Shown here piece by piece: positions 1-7,657 of a stretch of 15,752 nt of DNA. A program made the position numbers and the translations under genes. A model generated the notes under the pieces. The model ran no database searches. It worked only from the letters and a program-made list of their open reading frames with translations, and was not told the origin of the DNA. This DNA comes from an uncultured Lachnospiraceae bacterium (lineage in GTDB: Bacteria; Bacillota; Clostridia; Lachnospirales; Lachnospiraceae), in contig CACZNY010000033.1 of the NCBI GenBank assembly GCA_902782655.1, positions 1 to 15,752 on the forward strand, given 5' to 3'. How positions within the stretch are numbered: position 1 is the stretch's first letter; the number at the start of each line of letters is the position of its first letter.

Positions 1-1073
1 ACCAGCAGGTTTATGATAACGGAATACAAAGGCACCCTGAAGAAGAAATACAGTACCTCCGGAAGCATGAAAAGAGTCACTGCAAGTGATGTGCCAAGTG
101 AGCTGCCTGCTCCCTTTATCTTCGGCAGGAAACGCCTTACCGCAGGCTCCAGTATCCCTATCCCGCTCACCGCCGAAAATGAGAGTATAAAGCCTGCATC
201 AAGTACATTAAGAGGTCTTATGAGCATTATGGCTATCCCTGCGGCAGACATTGAGGATAAAAGATCCGGCGTCCGTCCCAGAAGATCAGCCGCCATCATA
301 AGCCCGAAGGTTATAAGAGCCCTGACGGTCGATACCCCGGAGCCCGTGAGCCTGCCGTAGAGCAGGAGCAGGGTAAAGCTTATGATGCAGGATAAGCCCT
401 TTCTCATCCCTGTCTTTTTCATAAGTCTTAGCAGACCCATCCCAAGAAGAGTGACATGAAGAGCCGAAATGCATAGTATATGGCTCATTCCCGCCCTTCT
501 GAAGCTGTTCTTCAGCTCCTCGCCAAGGCCTGTCCTGTCTCCCAGAAGCATCGCTTTTATCACCGCTGCATCAGCCTCCCTGAAGACAGCGTCTGCCGAG
601 GCGGAAAGCCTCTCCCGCAAAAGGCAGAGTCCCTCATCAAGGGGAAAGCCTGCCTTTTTTCGTACTCCTATGATACGGGCATCGTATATTTCAAAGTCTA
701 TGCCTCTTATCATTTCGTAGCGCGCAAAATCGAAATTCCCTGGATTCCTCGCCCTTGAAAAAAGCATGCCCTTACCGCTTACCTCAATGAGGCTCCCTAT
801 GGCCGGAAGCTTAGCAAGGCTTCCCGGACTTTCCTTAAGCTTTACCGTTATTTTGTGTTTTTCCTTTTGATCGGTGCCGGAGATAATGCCGGCATTTTTG
901 ATTATCAGATAACTGCTGGAATTTTTACTGTATTTGTCATCGACTGTACCGTACAGGGATATCCTTCTGCCCTCAATGGAAGAGTCGGAATATGGCTCGG
1001 GCATCTTGAAATAAAAAAGGAGTCCCAGAAAAAAGATCAGACAGCAGCCGACGACACACGCCGGTCTTTTCAT
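1..1073 (-). CDS. comEC: ComEC/Rec2 DNA-uptake channel protein, N-terminal part (runs off left edge)
   Basis: ComEC forms the inner-membrane channel that carries single-stranded DNA into the cytoplasm during natural transformation. The frame is open for 357 codons from the ATG to the window edge, so the C-terminal part is missing. A membrane segment lies at about residues 6-22, followed by a soluble DUF4131-like region with the family motif NPGNFDFARY (110-119). The Competence domain begins near residue 165 and includes LLGDRTGL (176-183), GMSHILCISALHV (195-207), GSGVSTVRA (244-252) and LDAGFILSFS (291-300). The usual SGLHV is SALHV here. The start overlaps the stop of the GerMN lipoprotein gene by four bases (ATGA), so translation is probably coupled. 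comEA is close by but separated by three regulatory or lipoprotein genes. Family assignment is secure; whether it is functional cannot be judged from a fragment. Confidence 0.93.
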   Translation of the reverse strand, partial: MKRPACVVGCCLIFFLGLLFYFKMPEPYSDSSIEGRRISLYGTVDDKYSKNSSSYLIIKNAGIISGTDQKEKHKITVKLKESPGSLAKLPAIGSLIEVSGKGMLFSRARNPGNFDFARYEMIRGIDFEIYDARIIGVRKKAGFPLDEGLCLLRERLSASADAVFREADAAVIKAMLLGDRTGLGEELKNSFRRAGMSHILCISALHVTLLGMGLLRLMKKTGMRKGLSCIISFTLLLLYGRLTGSGVSTVRALITFGLMMAADLLGRTPDLLSSMSAAGIAIMLIRPLNVLDAGFILSFSAVSGIGILEPAVRRFLPKIKGAGSSLGTSLAVTLFMLPEVLYFFFRVPLYSVIINLL

Positions 1074-1996
1074 CTTATAATCTCATCATTCCTTTCATAT
1101 AAGCTGTCAAGCTTCAGTTTTTCCATGAAAACGCCCTCGGTGGAGCCCTCTATCGAGATCTGTACCTTGTCTATGCCGGGCAGGGTAGTCAGAGTGTTGA
1201 CTATAGAATAAAGCGCCACCTCCTCGGAGACATTGTAGGGCTTCTCCTTCACCGAAGCATCGAAATTGGCGTAGGCTATCCTGTCCTTTATGGTGACGGA
1301 GAGCAGCTTTGTCTCCGGTGACAGCGTGGGAAAGGCCACCTGCTCATTGACATTCGAGGGGCCCCCGATCAGGGTCTCCAAAGCAAATTTTTCCATGGAT
1401 ATATTGGTGTTGTATACCAGATCCTCATCATATCTTTTGAGTATCGTACCGTTTATATCGGTAAAATACAGAGTTACATTGGTACGGGCGTATGAGTTCA
1501 GCTCGACTCCGGTATTATTGATAAAGGAATCGGCGTTCATGTCACCTATCACGCTGCCCCCGTCATCCTTAAGCTCCTCTCCCTCCACAAGGAAAGCCAC
1601 CGACACCACCTCCGGATCCTGGGTAAGGGTTTCGACGACAGAGGCTCTGACCAGTATCTCACTGGTCTTTTCCATATCAAGGTAGGCCGCGGGAAAATCT
1701 ATATCTACGTGCCGTTCGCTTAAGCTGTAGCCCAGCGGGCGTATACTCTCGGGAAGGGCAGGCACCCCGTCAGCGTCCGAAGGCTGCTCGGAAAGAGCCC
1801 TTATCAGCATACCTGCCGTGTCGGTATTATCCTCCGGCACTATCCTTCTCTCTTCACTGTTTATGGAAGAATAATCCGCTTTGGGAAAATATACCTTCCA
1901 GGTATTCGCATCCTCCTGTCCCCTGTGCCCGCAGGACGCAAGCAGAGCGCATGCCGCCATTATGATCATCTGGATATAAAACCTTTTTATACTCAT
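1070..1996 (-). CDS. GerMN-domain lipoprotein
   Basis: This 308-residue protein is predicted to be exported and lipid-anchored. It has a short basic N-terminus, a hydrophobic stretch, and a lipobox LLASC with Cys22 as the modified residue. Two repeats follow that look like GerMN domains, at about 33-158 and 173-285. The second has the family pattern of a long helix (FALETLIGGP, 204-213) followed by short strands (LLSVTIKDRIAYANF, 231-245). GerMN domains occur in spore-germination/sporulation protein GerM and in actinobacterial LpqB. The gene overlaps the upstream histidine kinase by ATGA and the downstream comEC by ATGA, so the four genes are probably translated as one unit. The position directly behind a sensor kinase suggests an extracytoplasmic partner of that kinase, as LpqB is for MtrB; this is inference. 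Its biochemical activity is unknown. Confidence 0.85.
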   Translation of the reverse strand: MSIKRFYIQMIIMAACALLASCGHRGQEDANTWKVYFPKADYSSINSEERRIVPEDNTDTAGMLIRALSEQPSDADGVPALPESIRPLGYSLSERHVDIDFPAAYLDMEKTSEILVRASVVETLTQDPEVVSVAFLVEGEELKDDGGSVIGDMNADSFINNTGVELNSYARTNVTLYFTDINGTILKRYDEDLVYNTNISMEKFALETLIGGPSNVNEQVAFPTLSPETKLLSVTIKDRIAYANFDASVKEKPYNVSEEVALYSIVNTLTTLPGIDKVQISIEGSTEGVFMEKLKLDSLYERNDEIIR

Positions 1997-3450
1997 ATAT
2001 CCTTTCTAAGGGGTATCCTGACCGTGAAGGTAGTCCCCTCTCCCACTATGCTTGATGCCTTTATGGCTCCTCTGTGCAGCAGGATGGCATTTCTTGTGAT
2101 GGCAAGCCCCAGTCCCGTGCCCCCTATCTCTCTGGAGTGCGATTTATCCACCCTGTAAAACCTGTCATATATCTTGTTTATGGATTCCTCCGGTATGCCC
2201 ATTCCCGAATCAGAGACCGTAATGACCGCAAACTGCACATCGGAGTCAAGCGTTACCTTGACCCAGCCGCCTTTTTTATTATACTTGATGGCGTTCTCCA
2301 TAAGATTCATTATTGCCAGTGACAGTTTGGTCTCATCCACCTCCGCCTCCACGGGCATCTTCTCTTCATACAAAAGCTCCACCTCAGACTGCTCCGCAAG
2401 GGGCGTGAGCGTCTTTATCAGCTGCTGGAGGATGGGCGAAAGCTCCTGCAGCTTAAGCTCTATCCCATCCTCGTTTCCTCCCCCCATCTTCACCAGTGAA
2501 AGGAGGTTATTGATTATCTTATTCTCCCTGTCCACCTCTGCGGCAATATCCTGCATAAACTCCCTGTAGGTCTCTGCGTCCACAGCATCTCCTCCCTGTA
2601 TCAGGGAATCAGAAAGCACCTTCATCGAAGCCAGAGGGGTCTTAAGCTCATGGGAGACATTTGCCACGAATTCCTCTCTTGAGGCATCCACCTCAGCCAT
2701 CCTGGACATCAGATGGTGAAAGGCATCCATGATGTCCCTGGTCTCCGTATAATCAGGAACCTCAATACTGTCCACTCCGGGGTCGAAGCCCTCCTTTACG
2801 GAGTCCACTGCCTTTATGACCTTGTCGAAGGGTCTCAGCAGGGTGGAGCTCAGCGCCAGGGCGATAAAAACCACAAGTATCGTCAGTATGACCTGTACCA
2901 CACGGGATCTCCTGCTCAAAACATCCTTATTGTCATGTATGCCGTCAGTGGAAGCACTGGCAACCAGGGCTCCGCAGACATTGCCTGTAGCCTCGTCCAC
3001 TATGGGCACCGTTATCTCAAGATAGCGGTTTTCCTCATCGGTGCTGGACATATTCCGGCTTCCGTTCATGCAGGAGATAACCTCGCTTGAAACTATGTAT
3101 TTTCCCTGGGATTTGCCGTAGGTATCCTTGATTATCAGGAAATCGTCGTTTATCACAAGGATGCGCCCGTCATACAGATTGGACATCTGTATCAGCTCAT
3201 CATTTATTATCGAATCGCTGGTGTCTGAGAAATAATCAGTACGGGCAAGATGCGCCGCCACTATGGATGACTGGTTGGTGACCTCTGAGATTTTCTGATT
3301 CATGGCCCGGGTCTCGTATCCCCGGATCATGATAAAGCGCATGGTCAGCGCGGGTATGAAGCCGACAAACAGCACTATAAGGAAGATCCTGAACCTGAGG
3401 CTCCTGTAAAAACGAACGTTATGAAAGAAGCTGGATATGAGTACCCTCAT
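1993..3450 (-). CDS. Membrane sensor histidine kinase (WalK/PhoR-like)
   Basis: This 485-residue sensor kinase probably phosphorylates the response regulator encoded just upstream. A membrane helix at about 21-42 and a second at 184-206 enclose an extracytoplasmic domain of ~140 residues, probably Cache/PAS-like. A HAMP linker follows (about 207-258). The dimerisation domain has the H-box NVSHELKTP with phospho-accepting His267. The ATPase domain shows the N-box MENAIKYN (Asn386), the G1 box DSGMG (414-418) and the G2 box GTGLGLA (444-450), so all catalytic motifs are intact. The ATG overlaps the regulator's stop by four bases and the kinase's own stop overlaps the GerMN gene by four bases. 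The layout resembles WalRK or MtrAB envelope-stress systems, but the signal cannot be read from sequence. Assignment as a kinase is very firm; the exact orthology is not. Confidence 0.95.
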   Translation of the reverse strand: MRVLISSFFHNVRFYRSLRFRIFLIVLFVGFIPALTMRFIMIRGYETRAMNQKISEVTNQSSIVAAHLARTDYFSDTSDSIINDELIQMSNLYDGRILVINDDFLIIKDTYGKSQGKYIVSSEVISCMNGSRNMSSTDEENRYLEITVPIVDEATGNVCGALVASASTDGIHDNKDVLSRRSRVVQVILTILVVFIALALSSTLLRPFDKVIKAVDSVKEGFDPGVDSIEVPDYTETRDIMDAFHHLMSRMAEVDASREEFVANVSHELKTPLASMKVLSDSLIQGGDAVDAETYREFMQDIAAEVDRENKIINNLLSLVKMGGGNEDGIELKLQELSPILQQLIKTLTPLAEQSEVELLYEEKMPVEAEVDETKLSLAIMNLMENAIKYNKKGGWVKVTLDSDVQFAVITVSDSGMGIPEESINKIYDRFYRVDKSHSREIGGTGLGLAITRNAILLHRGAIKASSIVGEGTTFTVRIPLRKDI

Positions 3451-4139
3451 CCCTCAAAGTAGTAGCCTACACCCCATTTGGTACGCACATAACGGGGCTC
3501 TCCCGGCGACTTCTCTATCTTCTCCCGAAGACGTCTCACATGGACATCCACCGTCCTTCCGTCTCCCGGGTAATCCTTGCCCCACACGATGTCAAGAAGA
3601 TCGGAGCGGCTGTATACCTTACGCGGATTGGTGGCAAGAAGCTCAAGGACATCAAACTCCTTGGCGGTAAGATTCACCTCATTGCCCTCGATATATGCGC
3701 GGCGGTTTGCCGTATCAAGCTTCAGATCACCGGTAACGATGACATTGCTGCTGTCGGCTGAAGCCATGCCCCGTCTCTCACTCTTTGAGCGGCGGAGTAT
3801 AGCCTTCATCCTGGCTTTGACCTCCAGCACGTTAAAGGGCTTGGTGATATAGTCATCGGCGCCGTAATCAAGCCCCAGTATCTTGTCCATATCGTCGCCC
3901 TTGGCTGTAAGCATTATGACAGGCACATCAGTGGTCTCCCTGAGCTGCTGGCAGACCTCCAGGCCCGTGAGCTTCGGGAGCATGATATCCAGCAGGATGA
4001 TGTCGTAATCACCGGTCGTCGCAAGAGTCAGGGCTTCCTCTCCGTCATAGGCGCAGTCTACCTCATAACCGTCCTGCTCGAGGGAAAAACGAAGTCCCTT
4101 CACTATCAGCTTTTCATCATCTACCACAAGTACCTTCAA
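3447..4139 (-). CDS. OmpR/PhoB-family response regulator, TTG start
   Basis: This 230-residue two-domain DNA-binding regulator is paired with the adjacent kinase. The receiver shows the acidic pair Asp7/Asp8, phospho-acceptor Asp51 in LLDIMLP, Thr78 and Lys100 (ITKPF), all intact. The winged-helix output domain covers about 133-230, with the typical recognition stretch GRTVDVHVRRLREKI (194-208) and a GVGYYFE end (223-229). I chose the TTG at 4139 because GGAGG sits seven bases before it and the protein then begins directly with MKVLVVDDE, the family's usual first residues. In-frame starts at 4160 and 4163 would add a Gly/Ser-rich leader that encodes the ribosome site itself and have no convincing site of their own. 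The stop overlaps the kinase start by four bases. The nearest relatives look like PhoP/WalR types. Confidence 0.94.
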   Translation of the reverse strand: MKVLVVDDEKLIVKGLRFSLEQDGYEVDCAYDGEEALTLATTGDYDIILLDIMLPKLTGLEVCQQLRETTDVPVIMLTAKGDDMDKILGLDYGADDYITKPFNVLEVKARMKAILRRSKSERRGMASADSSNVIVTGDLKLDTANRRAYIEGNEVNLTAKEFDVLELLATNPRKVYSRSDLLDIVWGKDYPGDGRTVDVHVRRLREKIEKSPGEPRYVRTKWGVGYYFEG

Positions 4140-4151
4140 CTTCTGTCCTCC
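4137..4151 (-). promoter_or_regulatory. Ribosome-binding site that fixes the response-regulator start
   Basis: On the minus strand the sequence reads GGAGG ACAGAAG TTG, with a seven-base spacer. This supports the TTG at 4139-4137 over the upstream in-frame ATG at 4160. Confidence 0.75.
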
Positions 4152-4191
4152 GGAGCCCATCAACGTCTCATTCTAAGATACCGCATGTTAC

Positions 4192-4209
4192 AAAACGCAT
4201 CAGTATGCG
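4192..4209 (-). terminator. Weak terminator-like hairpin after comEA
   Basis: Just past the comEA stop the minus strand reads CGCAT ACTG ATGCG followed by TTTTG. This is a 5-bp stem, 4-base loop and short T run. It is too short for a confident terminator; at most it attenuates transcription between comEA and the two-component genes. Confidence 0.3.
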
Positions 4210-4213
4210 CCTT

Positions 4214-4810
4214 TCAGGATCCTGCCTTGATCTGATCCTTAATCTTGTCAAATGTCCCCTGCTTGATGCCGGGCACCTCCATTATACTCTCAATCCCGTC
4301 AAATTTCCCGTTTTTTTCACGATAGGAAACGATATCCTCAGCCCTTGATGCCCCGATCCCCTTAAGCTTCTGAAGCTCACTGCTGTCAGCACTGTTTATA
4401 TCGATCCTGCCGTCATCCGCTGCAGCATCCGTCCCTTCAGCCGCGCTCTCTCCTGCCTCTCCGACAGCGGGCACATAGATCATCTCTCCGTCGCTGCAAA
4501 GTCCTGCCTGGTTTACAGCCCTTTCATCGGCCTCCTCCAGGATACCGCCGGCAAGGGCAAGCGCCTCATACACCCTGCTCCCGGCAGGAAGGACGAATAC
4601 TCCCGGACTTCTTACCCTGCCGCAGACATAAACACAGATGTTATCATTCGTTTTATCAAAAGATACTGACTCGCTGCTGCTTTGCGTATCCTCTGCGGCG
4701 CTGCTTTCCTCTTCAGCCGCTTCATCTAAAGACAGCTCCTCTGCCGAGGATATGCCGCAGCCGTACAGCATCAGACACAAAGGGATAAAAAGAAAAAATC
4801 TGAAACTCAT
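4214..4810 (-). CDS. comEA: ComEA-like DNA-binding lipoprotein (SLBB + helix-hairpin-helix)
   Basis: ComEA binds incoming double-stranded DNA outside the membrane and passes it to ComEC. This 198-residue version begins with a signal peptide ending in a lipobox-like LYGC (Cys18), so it is predicted to be a lipoprotein rather than the single-pass membrane protein usual in Bacillus. An acidic Ser/Glu linker (about 24-55) follows, then an SLBB domain (about 57-117, with CGRVRSPGVF and LAGG) and a second acidic linker. The C-terminal helix-hairpin-helix pair covers 133-198, with the family signature INSADSSELQKLKGIG (138-153) and VPGIKQGTFDKI (179-190). The ATG has GAGGT eight bases upstream. It follows argD by 55 bases on the same strand. 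The function is well supported by domain order; lipid anchoring is inferred from the Cys18 motif. Confidence 0.92.
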   Translation of the reverse strand: MSFRFFLFIPLCLMLYGCGISSAEELSLDEAAEEESSAAEDTQSSSESVSFDKTNDNICVYVCGRVRSPGVFVLPAGSRVYEALALAGGILEEADERAVNQAGLCSDGEMIYVPAVGEAGESAAEGTDAAADDGRIDINSADSSELQKLKGIGASRAEDIVSYREKNGKFDGIESIMEVPGIKQGTFDKIKDQIKAGS

Positions 4811-4814
4811 AGAA

Positions 4815-4843
4815 CAACCTCACCGTATCTGAGATACCGGTGC
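4815..4843 (-). promoter_or_regulatory. Small hairpin next to the comEA ribosome site
   Basis: Minus strand between argD and comEA: CCGGTATC TCA GATACGG, a stem with one bulged G, runs directly into TGAGG, the comEA ribosome site. It could modulate comEA translation or be chance; no promoter was recognised in this 55-base gap. Confidence 0.25.
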
Positions 4844-4865
4844 CCCGAAAACTTTGAGTTAGATT

Positions 4866-6053
4866 TTAGGATTCTGACAACGCTTTGTCAAGTCTCTCCT
4901 TCATATCCCGTATGTCGCCCTCCTCAATGACAAGAGGCGGCACCATTCTGATGATATTGGCTCCGGCGCTGATGATGAGCAGTCCGTTTTCCTGAGCCTT
5001 TGCTATGACCGGAGCGCAGGGTCTGTCAAGCTCCAGTGCCTGCATAAAGCCTGCCCCTCTGCGGTCTTTTATAAACTCATATTTATCCTTCAGTTCATCC
5101 AGAGCCCCCTCAAGCACCGGAGTAAGAGCCCTTACGTGCCCTGCTATGTCACGCTCCCTGTACTGTCGGAGAACCTCCAGTATGGCAGCACAGGCAAAAG
5201 GATTGCCTCCATAGGTCGTTCCGTGATCCCCGGGAGCCATTGAATTATCCGCAACCTCCGCAGTCACTGCGAATGCTCCTACCGGAACTCCGTTGCCCAG
5301 AGCCTTTGCCATGGTGACTATATCGGGCTTCACACCGTATTTTTCCCATGCAAACATATATCCCGTGCGCCCCATGCCGCACTGTATCTCATCCAGGATG
5401 AGGAGAATGCCCATATCGTCGCAGAGCTCCCTTACCCCCCTGATAAATGTCTCATCCGAGGGATATATCCCCCCCTCGCCCTGTACGGTCTCCATTATGA
5501 CCGCGCAGGTCTTCCTGTCAGCAAGCTCCCTGACCGACTTAAGATCATTGAAGGAAGCAAACCTCACATTGCCTATGCCCGGCTCAAAGGCCTCCCTGTA
5601 ATGCGCATTTCCCGTAACCGAGAGTGCTCCCATAGATCTTCCGTGGAAGCTGTGCTCCATGGCTATGATATTATGATCCGTGCTCCCGTCCTTCAGATAG
5701 GCGTATTTTCTCGCAGTCTTTATAGCACCCTCTATGGCTTCGGTCCCTGAGTTCGTAAAAAAGACCCTGTCCATTTTGGAAGCCTCACAGACCTCCTTTG
5801 CCGCAAGGCAGGCAGGCTCATTGTAATAAAGGTTTGAGGTGTGCATCACCTTGTCTATCTGCGCCTTAAGGGCATCATTAAAGTCCTTATTGCCGTATCC
5901 CAGCGCATAGACCGCTATGCCTGCAGCAAAATCAAGATATTCCTTTCCCTTATCGTCATAGAGCCTTACGCCCTCTCCCCTCTCAAGCACTATGGGGTAT
6001 CTGTTGTAGGTATGCAGTATGTACTCGTCTCCGAGCTTCATATAATCAGTCAT
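4866..6053 (-). CDS. argD: Acetylornithine aminotransferase
   Basis: ArgD is a PLP enzyme of class III that converts N-acetylglutamate semialdehyde to N2-acetylornithine using glutamate as amino donor, in the cytoplasm. The 395-residue length is normal. Visible family features are NSGTEA (101-106, phosphate/PLP cradle), HSFHGR (134-139), DEIQCGMGRTG (221-231), the Schiff-base lysine Lys250 in TMAKALGNGVPVGAF, and GTTYGGNP (278-285). The ATG is preceded by GAGGTG at five bases. It lies 42 bases downstream of argB and is probably cotranscribed with it. Related aminotransferases (succinylornithine, ornithine, GABA) share these motifs; the argB neighbour decides for ArgD. Confidence 0.96.
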   Translation of the reverse strand: MTDYMKLGDEYILHTYNRYPIVLERGEGVRLYDDKGKEYLDFAAGIAVYALGYGNKDFNDALKAQIDKVMHTSNLYYNEPACLAAKEVCEASKMDRVFFTNSGTEAIEGAIKTARKYAYLKDGSTDHNIIAMEHSFHGRSMGALSVTGNAHYREAFEPGIGNVRFASFNDLKSVRELADRKTCAVIMETVQGEGGIYPSDETFIRGVRELCDDMGILLILDEIQCGMGRTGYMFAWEKYGVKPDIVTMAKALGNGVPVGAFAVTAEVADNSMAPGDHGTTYGGNPFACAAILEVLRQYRERDIAGHVRALTPVLEGALDELKDKYEFIKDRRGAGFMQALELDRPCAPVIAKAQENGLLIISAGANIIRMVPPLVIEEGDIRDMKERLDKALSES

Positions 6054-6095
6054 TTTTCACCTCACTTAATCCGGTATCCGTATCGCCTGATGCCG

Positions 6096-6968
6096 CTATT
6101 TGTAGATCGCGCTTCCGATACCCTTATCGGTAAATATCTCCAGTAGCAGGCAGTGGAGCACCCGTCCGTCAAGGATAGTGACGTTGCTCACCCCTCCGAC
6201 TACGGCATCTATGCAGTTATTAAGCTTTGGCAGCATGCCGCCTCCGATATATCCCGACTCCAGAAGAGCCCTGGCCTCGGTTATGTTCATCCTCGAGATA
6301 AAGGAAGAGGGATCGTTGATATCCTTGTATATCCCCTTGATATCCGTGAGGAAGGCAAGCTTTTCGGCCTTAAGCGCCTTTGCTACAGCGCAGGCCGCAT
6401 CGTCCGCGTTTATATTGTAGGTATTGTAATCCTCGTCCATCCCTACGGGAGCCACCACCGGAAGGAAATCATCCTCCAGAAGATCATCTATGATAGTCGT
6501 ATCGACCGCTGTGATCTCGCCTACATAGCCAATATCCTCCCCGTCAGGCATCCTCTTCCTTACCTTGAGAAGCCCGCCGTCCTTGCCGGATATGCCGCAG
6601 CCCTTTATCTCCAGGCTCTCTATCATCGTGACCAGATCCTTATTGACCTTATTGAGCACCATTTCGGCGATCTCCATGGTATCCTTATCGGTGACCCTGA
6701 GCCCGTTCACGAATCTGGGCTCCATGCCGACCTTCTCTATCCAGCGGCTTATCTCCTTGCCTCCGCCGTGGACTATGACAGGCTTGAAGCCTACCAGCTT
6801 AAGAAGCGTCACATCCTTTATGACGCTCTCCTTGATGACCTCATCGGTCATGGCAGAGCCGCCGTATTTTATTACTATTATCTTCCTGTTAAACTCCCTG
6901 ATATATGGCAGAGCCTCGATAAGCACTGAGGCCTTTGCCTGTATCTCCTTCATCTCTTCATCATTCAT
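6096..6968 (-). CDS. argB: N-acetylglutamate kinase (arginine-sensitive type)
   Basis: ArgB phosphorylates N-acetyl-L-glutamate with ATP, usually the committed step of the acetyl-recycling arginine route. The 290-residue amino-acid-kinase fold shows IKYGGSAM (33-40), VHGGGKEI (66-73), NINADDAA (185-192) and GGGMLPKL (242-249). The N-terminal stretch [11 protein letters not shown] (12-22) matches the extra helix of hexameric, arginine-inhibited kinases, and the end EIFTDKGIG (277-285) fits the same subgroup, so feedback inhibition by arginine is inferred. I chose ATG 6968 because AAGG lies eight bases upstream; in-frame ATG 6974 and GTG 6977 overlap that ribosome site. The gene has its own promoter about 40 bases upstream. 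Confidence 0.96.
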   Translation of the reverse strand: MNDEEMKEIQAKASVLIEALPYIREFNRKIIVIKYGGSAMTDEVIKESVIKDVTLLKLVGFKPVIVHGGGKEISRWIEKVGMEPRFVNGLRVTDKDTMEIAEMVLNKVNKDLVTMIESLEIKGCGISGKDGGLLKVRKRMPDGEDIGYVGEITAVDTTIIDDLLEDDFLPVVAPVGMDEDYNTYNINADDAACAVAKALKAEKLAFLTDIKGIYKDINDPSSFISRMNITEARALLESGYIGGGMLPKLNNCIDAVVGGVSNVTILDGRVLHCLLLEIFTDKGIGSAIYK

Positions 6969-7008
6969 TTTCATCACCTTCAGTAAGACTACGTTTTTAA
7001 CCTCACGT

Positions 7009-7037
7009 ATTTTACCACGGTTTTCCCATTGTGTTAA
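7009..7037 (-). promoter_or_regulatory. Sigma-A-type promoter for argB-argD
   Basis: Minus strand: -35 TTAACA (7037-7032), exactly 17 bases of spacer, -10 TAAAAT (7014-7009). Each hexamer has one mismatch to consensus. Transcription would begin near 7002, giving a ~35-base leader before argB. No clear ARG-box palindrome overlaps it. Confidence 0.7.
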
Positions 7038-7173
7038 CAGGTGGAGTAAAAAGTAAACGGTAATACACTAAGCTCGTGAAAAACCTCGCTAAGATTTCAT
7101 AGTAAAACGACCGCCACCTTATTATAAAGTGACAGCCGCTGCTATGCCGCTATATAAGCTCTGTTACGTCTTC

Positions 7174-7401
7174 TCAAACCTGCGGCAGGGAAATATCCTG
7201 TATTGACTGATCCTCAAGCTCCGCTGTTCTGGCGCCCGTATCCTTCGTGATGACGGTCAACACCGTATCATGGCCTGCAACCTCAGTCGTTGCGGCCGAA
7301 ATGTCCGTATATGCTATAAGGATTATCGAACCAATGACCAGAGCCATTGTCAGAAATCCCGTTATAAGGCATTGTATAATGCATTCCTTCCTGTCGTACA
7401 T
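7174..7401 (-). CDS. Small single-pass membrane protein, function unknown
   Basis: This is a 75-residue protein of no family I recognise. I chose ATG 7401 because AAGGAG lies six bases upstream; an in-frame extension to 7431 would place that site inside the coding region. A short polar N-terminus (MYDRKE) is followed by one strongly hydrophobic segment at about 8-30, then a ~45-residue polar, mildly acidic and Thr-rich tail predicted to lie outside the cell. There is no lipobox and no Cys after the membrane segment. It sits between the terminator of the argG-argJ operon and the promoter of argB, so it is transcriptionally isolated from both. The good ribosome site and a clean membrane helix make a real gene likely; a role in arginine metabolism is only suggested by position. 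Confidence 0.6.
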   Translation of the reverse strand: MYDRKECIIQCLITGFLTMALVIGSIILIAYTDISAATTEVAGHDTVLTVITKDTGARTAELEDQSIQDISLPQV

Positions 7402-7600
7402 ATCCTTCTCCTTAAGACTTCCCCGCATCATCGGAAGCCCCTTCGCTCATATCTATATATACGTCGCAGGAATTTAAAAAAACGGGGTCAGAATAAATTA
7501 TTCGGCAAAGCAGGGAAAGGGAAGCCCTGCAGGCGAAGCGATGACCGTCAAACGTGCGCCCGCGCAGGAGAGGCAGATTGCCTTCTGACATTCATACAGC
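7402..7600. other. AT-rich non-coding gap with a half-palindrome
   Basis: No convincing gene lies between the argJ terminator and the 75-residue membrane protein. The gap contains a run of seven A (T on the minus strand) next to a GGGGTCAGAATAAATTATTC stretch (7484-7503) and a TATATATA tract that could serve as a weak -10 for the small gene. I saw no matching -35. Confidence 0.4.
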
Positions 7601-7638
7601 ATAAGAAAAGCACCCGCGGAAATAATATCCGCGGGTGC
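7601..7638 (-). terminator. Intrinsic terminator of the argG-argJ operon
   Basis: Minus strand: GCACCCGCGGA, 7-base loop, TCCGCGGGTGC (perfect 11-bp stem, 7638-7628 pairing with 7620-7610), followed immediately by TTTTCTT. It begins about 20 bases after the argJ stop. This is a textbook Rho-independent terminator and separates argJ from argB. Confidence 0.93.
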
Positions 7639-7657
7639 CTGAAAAAAATCCATAATC

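Noticed and set aside
6153..6929. 258-codon open frame on the plus strand
   Set aside because: It lies wholly antisense to argB and has no ribosome site or family features.
7491..7503. ARG box (ArgR operator) GAATAAATTATTC
   Set aside because: The spacing between the GAAT and ATTC halves is five bases rather than the usual four, the outer bases do not match, and it lies far from the argB promoter.
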